DNA of 64,000 bases, from positions 1 through 64,000 of the forward strand of contig CBDAQK010000003.1 in assembly GCA_965199005.1 (NCBI GenBank), in the 5' to 3' direction. Positions 41,707 to 49,733 of this stretch are shown here, in pieces. The notes under the pieces were generated by a model. It was given only the letters and a program-made list of their open reading frames with translations. It was not told where the DNA came from and did not search any database. The stretch comes from LMUY01 sp965199005. Its GTDB lineage: Bacteria; Pseudomonadota; Alphaproteobacteria; Acetobacterales; Acetobacteraceae. Each line of letters opens with the position of its first letter. Position 1 is the stretch's first letter. The position numbers and the translations under genes are program-made.

Positions 41707-43152
41707 TCAGCTCCGGACCGGGCTGTGTTTGAACCAGACCCCCGAGGCGATCGCGCTCACCTGCATCACGCCATAGACCACCAACGCCACCCCCAAAATC
41801 ATGAAGAGCCAGTTCAGCGAGTCCGTGACATGCAGGGCCGCCCAGCCCCCGCCCACTGAGATGACCATCCGTACACAGCCGGCGAGCAGCGGCCATCCCA
41901 GCCGCCCGGCACCCTGGGAGGCGAAATACAACGAGAGACCCAAGCCGAAGAATCCATAGGCGGGCCCGACGTGCCGGAGGTAGGCCACGCCCGTCTCCAG
42001 CATCGCCGGGTCGGCACCGAACAGGGTGAGCCAGGCTTGCGGCCAAATCGCCGCCACCAACCCGACCGCCTCGGTCATTGCAAAGGCGAGCGCGCCGCCC
42101 GTCAGTGCAATGCGCAGCGCCCGGCGGTGTTGGCCAGCGCCGATATTGGTGCCGACCAATGCCACCATCGGGGCGCCGAGCCCGAACACCAAGGGGATGA
42201 GCAGGTATTCCAACCGCGCGCCGGTTCCGTACCCCGCCACCGCATCCGGACCGCGGGCGATCCCGACCAGCGCGGTGGTTAGCGCGACGGTGAGCGAGGT
42301 TTGCAGCGTATTGATGGTGCCCACACCGCCGATACGGAGAATATCCGCAAACATCGGCCAACTCAGCCGCGCCCAGCGCAGCCGGACGACGCATCGGCCG
42401 GATAGGATGTACCATGCGAGCACCGCAATCATCAGCACGGTCGTGACCAGGATGGCCATGGCACCCCCGGCGATGCCCAGGCCAGGCACCGGCCCGTAGC
42501 CAAAGATCAGGAGAGGCGAGAGCGGCACCAGCAGCACCACACCCGCGCAAATCGCCAGCGACGGCACCAGCATGTTGCCGGTGCCGCGGATGACGCTCGC
42601 CAGGGCGTTCATGAACCACACCAACACGTTGCCGGCGAAGACGACGTTGGAATACTGCATCGCCGCGTCCAGCGACGCGCCTTCCCCACCCATCGCAGCG
42701 TAAATCCGCCGGCCGAACACCAGGAAGAGGGCGCCCGCCGCCAGGCCGAGCACCAGGTTGATGAGGATCGCGTGCAGCACCAGCGCGTCGGCATCCTGCC
42801 GCCGCTCGGCACCCAGCGCGCGCGCCACGGCGGACGAAATGCCGCCTCCGATGGCACCTGCCGACAGCATCGTCATCATCATGAAGCCGGGGAATACCAG
42901 CGCCATCCCGGTCAGCGCATCGGTGCCGAGATGGGAGACCCACCAGGTTTCGATCAGCCCGGTGGAGGACTGCGCCAGCATCACCAGGATGTTCGGCCAG
43001 GCCAGCAGCAGCAGCGTCGGCACGATCGGGCCGTGCAGCAAACGCCAGGTGCGCGGGCTCATCGCCACGGGCGCCGGTACTAGAACCGGTGGCGCGGGCG
43101 GGAGATCAACCGCTGTGGTGGAGGGGATCTCGAGCGAAATCTGTGGTTGCAT
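41707..43152 (-). CDS. MATE family efflux transporter
   Basis: Inner-membrane multidrug or metabolite exporter, 481 residues, with about 12 hydrophobic segments in two related halves. Family-like stretches are LLLAWPNILVMLAQSSTGL near the start and a matching second-half segment around ILRIGGVGTINTLQTSL. ATG 43152 was chosen; a GTG two codons upstream is possible. It is followed by the methyltransferase gene. Driven by proton or sodium gradient in the family; the substrate is not predictable. Confidence 0.88.
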   Translation of the reverse strand: MQPQISLEIPSTTAVDLPPAPPVLVPAPVAMSPRTWRLLHGPIVPTLLLLAWPNILVMLAQSSTGLIETWWVSHLGTDALTGMALVFPGFMMMTMLSAGAIGGGISSAVARALGAERRQDADALVLHAILINLVLGLAAGALFLVFGRRIYAAMGGEGASLDAAMQYSNVVFAGNVLVWFMNALASVIRGTGNMLVPSLAICAGVVLLVPLSPLLIFGYGPVPGLGIAGGAMAILVTTVLMIAVLAWYILSGRCVVRLRWARLSWPMFADILRIGGVGTINTLQTSLTVALTTALVGIARGPDAVAGYGTGARLEYLLIPLVFGLGAPMVALVGTNIGAGQHRRALRIALTGGALAFAMTEAVGLVAAIWPQAWLTLFGADPAMLETGVAYLRHVGPAYGFFGLGLSLYFASQGAGRLGWPLLAGCVRMVISVGGGWAALHVTDSLNWLFMILGVALVVYGVMQVSAIASGVWFKHSPVRS

Positions 43153-43324
43153 GACCACCGAGTAGCTCAGTTAGTAGCGTCATGCAAGCTACTTTACAGG
43201 GAGACGGTTGTCCATGTCTCCGCTCGCTATGAAACGGAAAAAAACGGGTACCACGCTATCGGAATGATGGGGCACAATGCCTCGTGCTTGTCCACAGCTA
43301 TCCCGATCCCGATGAGTACCTCAG
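43153..43324. other. intergenic region with two hairpins
   Basis: A 172-base gap between the end of the TRAP permease gene and the start of the MATE gene, both leftward. It holds an inverted repeat AGTAGCT (43161-43167)/AGCTACT (43187-43193) and a second stem GGAGAC (43200-43205)/GTCTCC (43216-43221). Neither has a U-tract. It should contain the MATE promoter. A tRNA-like stretch at 43161 was examined and rejected. Confidence 0.5.
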
Positions 43325-45172
43325 TCACAGGAAGCCGATCGAAATCCACGGGATCGCGGCGACGATGATCAAGGCTACCAGCAAGGTGGCCATATAGGGC
43401 CAGATGCGGCCGAACGCCTCGTCGCTGGACACTTTGCCGATCAGGCAAGTCTGGTAGAAGCCCACGCCGAAGGGCGGCGAAAACAACCCGATCCCCATCG
43501 CCAGCACCGCAACGATCGCGTACTGAACTAGATGAATCCCCATCTGCTGCGCCACCGGGAACAGCAGCGGCCCGAACAGCACCATGGCGGGCAATCCCTC
43601 CAGCACGCTGCCCAGCACGATGAACACCACGATCGAAATCGCCAGAAAGCCCGCTTTGCCGCCGGGCAGCCCGGTCATCATGTCGGTCAGCGTCTGGGCG
43701 AAACCAGCCTGGGTCAACGACCAGGCCATCGCACTCGCGGTGCCGATGATCAGCAGGATCGCGCCGGAGAGGGCCGCCGTCTCGACCAGGATCGGCACCA
43801 GCCGGCGCCAGTCGAAACAGCGGTAAACCGCAATACCCACCGCGATCGCGTAGACGACGCCGACGGTCGCCACCTCCGTCGCGGTGGTGACGCCGGCGAG
43901 CACGGCATAGCGGATGACGAAGGGCAGGATCAGCGCCGGGATCGCAATCACGAACAGCCGCCCAATCACCCGGGCCGGCGCCTGAACACCGCCCGGCCGG
44001 TCGCCCCGGCTGCGGAAGAACACCAGCACGGCCAGCCCGGCCGCCGCGATGCCGGCGGGCAGCAACCCGCCCGTGAACAAAGCGGAAATCGAGACGCCCG
44101 TGACCGCGCCCACGATGATCAGCACCAGGCTTGGCGGGATCGTTTCCGACATCGCCGCGGACGCCGCGAGTTGCGCCGCCAGTTCACCCGGCGCCATCCC
44201 CCGGCGCCGCATCTCCGGCAGCAACACCGGCGCCACCGCCGCCTGATCCGCTGCCTTCGACCCAGAAATGCCCGATATGAGATACATCGCCGCAATCAGC
44301 ACATAGGACAGGCCGCCCCGCTTGTTGCCGACCAGGGCCGCCAGGAAATCCACCATCGCCCGGGCGATCCCCGTCATCTCCAGCAACAGGCCGAGCACCA
44401 CGAACATCGGCACCGCCAGCAATTCGATGGAGGACATGCCCTGGTCCATCTGGCCGATGATCACGCCCAAGGGGATCGAACTGGTGAAGTAAATGTAGCC
44501 AAACGTCGCCGTCGCGAAACTAAAGGCGATGGGGACGCCGATGAAGATGCACGCCCCGACGATGCCGATGAAGAACACGATGAGGCTGCCATTGCCGATG
44601 GCGTCGAAAATGTCCTGCAGGCTCCACAATACCGCCACGATCACGAGCCCACCCACGATCACCAGCCCGAGCTCGGCCCAGCTCACCTCGCTCAGCAATT
44701 GGCGGAGTGCGACATACAGCAGCAGCACCAAGGCGGCGAGTTGGCCAATGATCTCGTACGAGCCCGGCAGTTGCATCACCGGCGTCAGGATATCCGCCTG
44801 CTGCTGGGCGTAGGCCAATCCGGGCACGAGCAGCCCGGTCGTCACCCCCACCACCAGCAACGCCGAGATACACGTCGCCACACGCTGCGCCCGTGGCCCC
44901 AGACGGCCGACGATCACCGTCATGCGCATATGCTCGCCCCGGCGTAGCGCAATGACGGCGCCCAGGCTGACCAGCCACAGGAACAGGATCGCGGCGAGTT
45001 CCTCCACCCACACCAACGGATGGTCGAAGCCGTAACGCGCCACCACCCCGGCGAACAGGATGGCGACCTCCACCACCACCAAGGCGGCGGCCAAGCCCTG
45101 GGTCAGCCAATCGACCGCCCGGTCCAGCGTGCGGAACAGACCGGCGCCGGGTGCCGCGACCGCGACGCTCAG
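43325..45172 (-). CDS. dctM: fused TRAP transporter permease (DctQ-DctM)
   Basis: Inner-membrane TRAP permease in which the small (DctQ, about residues 1-170) and large (DctM, about 190-615) subunits are one chain of about 615 residues. DctQ part: FAGVVARYGFDHPLVWVEEL. DctM part: FIGVPIAFSFATATFGYIYF, ISGISGSKAADQAAVAPVLL, FSPPFGVGFYQTC. The start is unusual: no ATG, GTG or TTG lies near the expected N-terminus. CTG 45172 overlaps the dctP stop as CTGA, like the other couplings in this genome, and gives the normal length. The next in-frame TTG would remove part of the first helix. Confidence 0.85.
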   Translation of the reverse strand: MSVAVAAPGAGLFRTLDRAVDWLTQGLAAALVVVEVAILFAGVVARYGFDHPLVWVEELAAILFLWLVSLGAVIALRRGEHMRMTVIVGRLGPRAQRVATCISALLVVGVTTGLLVPGLAYAQQQADILTPVMQLPGSYEIIGQLAALVLLLYVALRQLLSEVSWAELGLVIVGGLVIVAVLWSLQDIFDAIGNGSLIVFFIGIVGACIFIGVPIAFSFATATFGYIYFTSSIPLGVIIGQMDQGMSSIELLAVPMFVVLGLLLEMTGIARAMVDFLAALVGNKRGGLSYVLIAAMYLISGISGSKAADQAAVAPVLLPEMRRRGMAPGELAAQLAASAAMSETIPPSLVLIIVGAVTGVSISALFTGGLLPAGIAAAGLAVLVFFRSRGDRPGGVQAPARVIGRLFVIAIPALILPFVIRYAVLAGVTTATEVATVGVVYAIAVGIAVYRCFDWRRLVPILVETAALSGAILLIIGTASAMAWSLTQAGFAQTLTDMMTGLPGGKAGFLAISIVVFIVLGSVLEGLPAMVLFGPLLFPVAQQMGIHLVQYAIVAVLAMGIGLFSPPFGVGFYQTCLIGKVSSDEAFGRIWPYMATLLVALIIVAAIPWISIGFL

Positions 45173-46194
45173 GCGAGTGCCCCGGTGACACTCTCCAGCG
45201 CCGACCAGAGCGGCGTGCCGAATTTGGTCTGCCAATCCTTGTAGAACCCGGCCTTCGTCAGCACGGCGCGGAATGCATCGGGATCGACCTTGATGAACTC
45301 CATCCCCTGCTTCTTCAGCACCTCTTCCAGGGAGGCATCCAGCTTCTGGTTGGCCGCGCGCTGTTCCAGCGCCTGGGCGTCGAACGTATCGGCGACGATC
45401 TTCTGGTGCTCCGGCGGCAACCCGGCCCAAAACGGGCCATTCATCAGCAGCCAATATCCAACCCACATATGGTTGGTCAGCGAGCAGTATTTCTGCACCT
45501 GGTCCAGCTTCATGGTCTCGATATTGCCCAGCGGATTCTCCTGCCCGTCCGCCACGTGGGTTTGCAGGGAGGTGTAGAGTTCCGACGCATTGATCGTCAC
45601 CGGCGACGCGCCCATCGACTGGAACAGCGACAGCGAAATGGGGCTTGGCGGCACGCGGATTTTGAAACCCTTCAGATCATCGGGCGTCTTGATCGGCTTG
45701 GCGGCGGAGGTGACTTCGCGGAATCCCTCATCCCAGATGCGGTTCATGGCGTGCAGCCCGGTTTTCGCGATATCGGCCCGCACCATCTCCCCCACTTTGC
45801 CGTCCAGCGCCTTCCACGCATCCTCCGGCGTCTTAAAGGCGAACCCGATATTGTCGATGGCGCAACTCGGCACCAGCGTCGCCAGGATGTTGTCGCCGAT
45901 CGCCATCATCTGCATGGCGCCGGACCGCAGATTGGACAGCATGTGCGTGTCGTCGCCCAATTGGCTGTTGGCGAAGATTTGCACCTCCACGTCGCCGTTG
46001 GTCGCGTCCTTGATCTTCTTTGCGGCCGCCGTGGCGTTCACCGTCGTGGGATGGTCCGTCGTCAAATCCAGCCCGAATTTGATGACCGATTTGCGCGCGG
46101 CCCGAGCCGGCTGGATGGCAAACACCGATGCCGCGGCCGTGGCGCCAAACAGGAACTGCTTCCTCGTGATCTGACTCGTGATCTTACTGGGCAT
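45169..46194 (-). CDS. dctP: TRAP transporter substrate-binding protein
   Basis: Periplasmic binding protein (341 residues) for the adjacent TRAP permease. The N-terminus TRKQFLFGATAAASVFAIQPARA is an export signal with a Tat-like but imperfect RK motif. DctP-type features include TLVPSCAIDN, the carboxylate-binding arginine in FKIRVPPSP, and ASELYTSLQTHVADGQENPL. The ligand is probably an organic acid; the neighbouring CoA transferase and the CoA-ester-lyase remnant point to a carboxylate used as a CoA thioester (inference). Upstream lies the decayed lyase fragment. Confidence 0.92.
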   Translation of the reverse strand: MPSKITSQITRKQFLFGATAAASVFAIQPARAARKSVIKFGLDLTTDHPTTVNATAAAKKIKDATNGDVEVQIFANSQLGDDTHMLSNLRSGAMQMMAIGDNILATLVPSCAIDNIGFAFKTPEDAWKALDGKVGEMVRADIAKTGLHAMNRIWDEGFREVTSAAKPIKTPDDLKGFKIRVPPSPISLSLFQSMGASPVTINASELYTSLQTHVADGQENPLGNIETMKLDQVQKYCSLTNHMWVGYWLLMNGPFWAGLPPEHQKIVADTFDAQALEQRAANQKLDASLEEVLKKQGMEFIKVDPDAFRAVLTKAGFYKDWQTKFGTPLWSALESVTGALA

Positions 46195-46258
46195 CGTCAG
46201 CCCTCCCTCTCGTTTTCATCATGCTGGACCGTCGCGTTGGCCGGGTCCAGGGCCGCAC

Positions 46259-46410
46259 TCACCGGCTGCGCGCCACGGCCAGGACGCGCCGGGCCTTCAG
46301 CACCACCGGGTAGTCCACCATCACGCCCCCAACGGACACGGCCGCCTTGCCAGCCGCCTCGGCTGCGTCGAACGCAATCGCGATCTCTGAAACATCATTG
46401 GGTCCGTCCT
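46259..46410 (-). pseudogene. C-terminal remnant of a CitE/HpcH-type CoA ester lyase
   Basis: Between dctP and the CaiB gene the minus strand encodes about 50 residues ending at TGA 46261-46259: NDVSEIAIAFDAAEAAGK followed by VMVDYPVVLKARRVLAVA. This matches the C-terminal tail of citrate-lyase-beta/HpcH aldolase family CoA ester lyases (typically AFxxAEAxG, then FVDYPIVxKAxRTLALA). The N-terminal roughly 240 residues and any start codon are missing, so this is a deletion remnant, fused directly to the end of the CaiB gene. Family identity is from remembered motifs. Confidence 0.6.
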
Positions 46411-47649
46411 TTACGCGCAGCCGCCAGCGGCCCGCAGCGCCGCGATTTGCGTTGGGTCAAGGCCGATTGATGCCAGCACCTCGTCGGTATGCTCGCCCAG
46501 CCCAGGCGCCTGCCGCCGCCACACGCCGGGCGTGCCGGACAGCCGCGGCACGATGTTGTGCACGGGCAGGCTGCCCAACTCGCGATCCTCGACCTCCACC
46601 AGCACCTCGCGCTGCTGGAAATGCGGGTCGGCCATCGCGTCGCTGATGTTGTAGACCGGCCCAGCCGTCACGCCCGCCGCCTTCATCCGGGCCAGCGCCG
46701 CGTCGCGCGGCTGGGCGGCAAACCAGCCGCCCACCGCCTCATCCACCAGGTGGCGATGCCGCACCCGGTCCGTGTTGGTGCGAAAGCGCGGGTCCTCGAT
46801 CATGCCGGGTTGGCCGATCACTTCGAACACGCGCCTGGCCATCGCTTGGGTCGAACCGGAGAGCGCCACATAGCCGCCATCGGCACAGCGGTAGATGTTG
46901 CGTGGCGCGGAGGTGTTGGACCCATTGCCGACACGCCCCTTAATTTCCCCGGTGCGGCGATAAATGGCGGCCTCCGGACCGAGGGTGGAAAACAGCGGCT
47001 CCAGCAGCGACAGGTCGATCACTTGGCCACCCGCGCCACGCTCGCGGGCCAGCAGCGCGGTCACGGCCGCCATGGCGCCCGACAACCCGGCGACCATATC
47101 GGCCAGCGCCAAAGGCGGCAGCACCGGCTCGCGGTCGGGGAAGCCCGTGCGGTCGGCGAACCCGCTCATCGCCTCCACCAGCGTGCCGAAGCCGGGCTGA
47201 CGGGCATAGGGCCCGGTTTGCCCGAAGCCGGAGATGCGGACGATCACCAGGCGTGGGTTGCGGGCCAGCAGCGTCTCGGGCGCCAGGCCCATCACCTCCA
47301 GCGTGCCGGGCCGGTAATTCTCGATGAACACATCGGCCGTCTCGACCATCCGCAGCAACGCGTCCCGCGCCGCGTCGTGCCGCAGGTTCAGCACCACCGA
47401 CATCTTGTTGCGGCTATAGGTTTTCCAGAACAATTGCTCGCCGCCATCGCGCCAGGCGCGCAGCGGATCACCCTCGGGCGGCTCGATCTTGATGACCTCA
47501 GCGCCGAAATCGCCGAGTTGCAGCGACAGCATGTTGCCCGCCACCAGGCGCGACAAATCCAGCACGCGCATGCCGTCCAGCGGACCCTTCGAATGCTCGT
47601 CGAACCGGATCGGTGGTGTCGCTGCGCCGGGGGTCGGGGGTTGCGTCAT
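46411..47649 (-). CDS. CaiB/BaiF family CoA transferase
   Basis: Class III CoA transferase (412 residues) moving CoA between carboxylic acids. Motifs: GMRVLDLSRLVAGNMLSLQL, LGDFGAEVIKIEPPEGDPLR, VVLNLRHDAARDALLRMVE, the catalytic aspartate region PPLALADMVAGLSGAMAAV and FIENYRPGTLEVMGL. I chose ATG 47649. It lies upstream of the lyase remnant and the TRAP genes on the same strand, suggesting an original uptake-activation-cleavage pathway for an organic acid. The lyase step is now lost at this locus. Confidence 0.9.
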   Translation of the reverse strand: MTQPPTPGAATPPIRFDEHSKGPLDGMRVLDLSRLVAGNMLSLQLGDFGAEVIKIEPPEGDPLRAWRDGGEQLFWKTYSRNKMSVVLNLRHDAARDALLRMVETADVFIENYRPGTLEVMGLAPETLLARNPRLVIVRISGFGQTGPYARQPGFGTLVEAMSGFADRTGFPDREPVLPPLALADMVAGLSGAMAAVTALLARERGAGGQVIDLSLLEPLFSTLGPEAAIYRRTGEIKGRVGNGSNTSAPRNIYRCADGGYVALSGSTQAMARRVFEVIGQPGMIEDPRFRTNTDRVRHRHLVDEAVGGWFAAQPRDAALARMKAAGVTAGPVYNISDAMADPHFQQREVLVEVEDRELGSLPVHNIVPRLSGTPGVWRRQAPGLGEHTDEVLASIGLDPTQIAALRAAGGCA

Positions 47650-47776
47650 CTGCTTGCTCGCCTGTGGCGCATCTCCCTCCAATCCCTGAGCCGGGTCAAT
47701 TTGGAAAACATGCTGCGCTGCACCAATTCTCTCGGTCTTTACAAGCGCTTCCAGGCTGTCAACATTGGCGGCAAGA

Positions 47777-48634
47777 ATGAAAAATCGAGGGAACGCGACG
47801 TTGGAAAGCCTGCGCGACCGCATTGGCGTCGATCTCGGCCGCCACATGATACTCGAGGACGGGCTGACTTGGGCGGCCGAGCACCAGGTCCGCTATGTCG
47901 ACATACAATTGGACACCGGGGCAAACGCGTTCACCAAATTCGACGATGCCCGGGCCCGCGCCATCCGCGACTGTTGCGAACGCGATGGCATCCACCTGGG
48001 TTTGCACACCCTGTCCGCCATCAACGTTGCGGAATACTCGCCTTTGGTGTCGGAGGCGGTGGATGCCTATCTGCGCGCCTACATCGACATCGCCCCGCGA
48101 CTGGGGGCCGAGTGGATCGTGGTGCACGCCGGCTATCACTTCACCGCTGACGTCAAGCAGCGGATGGAAGCGGGGCTGGAGCGGCTGAAGCGCATGGTCG
48201 CCTATGCCGAGCAAAAGGGCGCCCTGTTGCTGTTGGAAAACCTCAACAAGGAGCCGGCGGACGCCGAGGTGCACTACCTCGCACATACGATCGACGAATG
48301 GCGCTACTATTACCGTGCGATCGACTCGCCTGCCTTCGCGCTCTCCTTCACCGCCAACCACGCTCACCTGATGCCGGACGGCGTCGCAACATTCATCGAA
48401 ACGACGCCGTTCGACCGCGTCGCCGAAGTTCGCTTGGCCGATTGCTTCCGCAATGGCCACGAGCAGCATCTGCTGCCCGGCGAGGGTGATTTCGATTTCG
48501 GCGACATGTTCTGGCGCATCGAGGCGACGGGGTTTCGTGGTCACTACATGAACGCGTTCGGCTCCGCCGACGACATGCAGGCGGCCCGCGACACCTTCGT
48601 CGCTGCCGCGGAGAGGGCCGGGGTCGCAGCCTAG
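47777..48634 (+). CDS. sugar phosphate isomerase/epimerase-like TIM-barrel protein
   Basis: A 285-residue protein of the AP-endonuclease-2-like TIM-barrel family. Metal-site residues appear in the expected places: LGLHTLSAIN, EWIVVHAGYHF, LLLENLNKEP, SFTANHAHLM and HYMNAFGSADDM. ATG 47777 was chosen; a TTG at 47765 is in frame. It is divergent from the CaiB gene and upstream of an ABC importer on the same strand. The substrate is unknown; a sugar or sugar-acid role is only a family guess. Confidence 0.78.
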   Translation: MKNRGNATLESLRDRIGVDLGRHMILEDGLTWAAEHQVRYVDIQLDTGANAFTKFDDARARAIRDCCERDGIHLGLHTLSAINVAEYSPLVSEAVDAYLRAYIDIAPRLGAEWIVVHAGYHFTADVKQRMEAGLERLKRMVAYAEQKGALLLLENLNKEPADAEVHYLAHTIDEWRYYYRAIDSPAFALSFTANHAHLMPDGVATFIETTPFDRVAEVRLADCFRNGHEQHLLPGEGDFDFGDMFWRIEATGFRGHYMNAFGSADDMQAARDTFVAAAERAGVAA

Positions 48635-48683
48635 AACCAACGCAGACGCAGATCTGCCGCACATCAAGGGAGGAGACAGAACG

Positions 48684-49727
48684 ATGCCAATCTCCAGACG
48701 CACCATGCTGCTGGCTGCTGGCGCAAGCGTGGCGCTCGGCGCCAGGCCAGGCCAGGCTGCGGACAGCCCGGGCCTCAAGGATCTTTATCAGGCGGCCAAG
48801 AAAGAGGGCCAACTCGGCTGGTATTCCGGCATCCTGGACCAGCCGCTCTGCGACAAGGTCGCCCAGGCCTTCAGCAGCAAATATCCCGGCATCACCGTCA
48901 GCGCCATCAAGACGACGTCGCAGGTCGCGTTTCAACGGCTGGCGGAAGATATGCGGGGCGGCGCGCCGCAATGCGACGTCTTTACCTCCACCGATGTCGG
49001 CCACATGACCTACCTCAGCGGCAAGCAGTTGCTGGTGAAATTCACCGCCGAGAATGCCAGCGGGATGGCGAAGCCACTGCAGGACTACGCCAAGCAAGGC
49101 TATTACCAAGTAAGCTGGATCGGCCAGGTGGTCCTGCTGTACAACAGCGCGAAGGTCAGCGCCGCCGACGCGCCGAAGGATTGGCCCGACCTGGCCGACC
49201 CGAAATGGAAGGACAAGCTGACCTTTGGCAGCCCCAACTATAGCGGCATCGTCGGCGTGTGGTCGGTCGCCATGGAACAGCGCTACGGCTGGGGCTATTT
49301 CGAGAAGCTGGACAAGCTTAACCCGCTGATTGGCCGCTCCGTCGATGACGCCACCACCGTGCTCAATTCCGGCGAGCGCGTTGCCGCCGCGGGCAATCCG
49401 TCCTCCGCCCTGCGCAGCGCCGCCAAGGGCAACCCGCTCGCGGTGAATTACCCGGCGTCAGGCACATTGGTCGACTTCTCGCCCTCCGCCATCATCAAGG
49501 GGTCGCGTAACCCGAACGCGGCCAAATTATTTATGGAATTCCTGGCAAGCCCTGAGTATTCCCAAGTCCTTGCCGAGGGGTTCGAGCAGCCTCTGCGGCC
49601 CGACGTGCCACCGCCCAAGGGCGCCAAATCGATCGCGGAGATCACCGTCTTCACCCCGGCCGATGCGGATATCGAGAAAATGCTCCCCGCCAACAAACAG
49701 AAATGGCGCAACACCTTCGGGGGCTGA
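48684..49727 (+). CDS. ABC transporter substrate-binding protein (iron/spermidine/putrescine-like)
   Basis: Periplasmic binding protein, 347 residues. It has a twin-arginine-type signal, ISRRTMLLAAGASVALG, cleaved near GQAAD. Family-like stretches are QLGWYSGILDQPLCDKVAQ, CDVFTSTDVGHMTYL, WPDLADPKWKDKLTFG and NPNAAKLFMEFLASPEYSQ. These fit the FbpA/AfuA/2-aminoethylphosphonate-like group. AGGGAGG near 48669 precedes the ATG. The permease and ATPase follow in order, forming a complete importer. Confidence 0.86.
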   Translation: MPISRRTMLLAAGASVALGARPGQAADSPGLKDLYQAAKKEGQLGWYSGILDQPLCDKVAQAFSSKYPGITVSAIKTTSQVAFQRLAEDMRGGAPQCDVFTSTDVGHMTYLSGKQLLVKFTAENASGMAKPLQDYAKQGYYQVSWIGQVVLLYNSAKVSAADAPKDWPDLADPKWKDKLTFGSPNYSGIVGVWSVAMEQRYGWGYFEKLDKLNPLIGRSVDDATTVLNSGERVAAAGNPSSALRSAAKGNPLAVNYPASGTLVDFSPSAIIKGSRNPNAAKLFMEFLASPEYSQVLAEGFEQPLRPDVPPPKGAKSIAEITVFTPADADIEKMLPANKQKWRNTFGG

Positions 49728-49733
49728 CGCCGG

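Noticed and set aside
43200..43221. intrinsic terminator at the GGAGAC/GTCTCC stem
   Set aside because: The loop is ten bases and no run of T follows on either strand, so it does not meet the usual terminator form.
43158..43225. tRNA-like stretch (GAGTAGCTCAGTTAGTAGC resembles a tRNA D-arm)
   Set aside because: No matching acceptor stem, anticodon arm or GTTCRA T-loop can be laid out around it. The D-arm-like part folds better as part of the inverted repeat AGTAGCT/AGCTACT.
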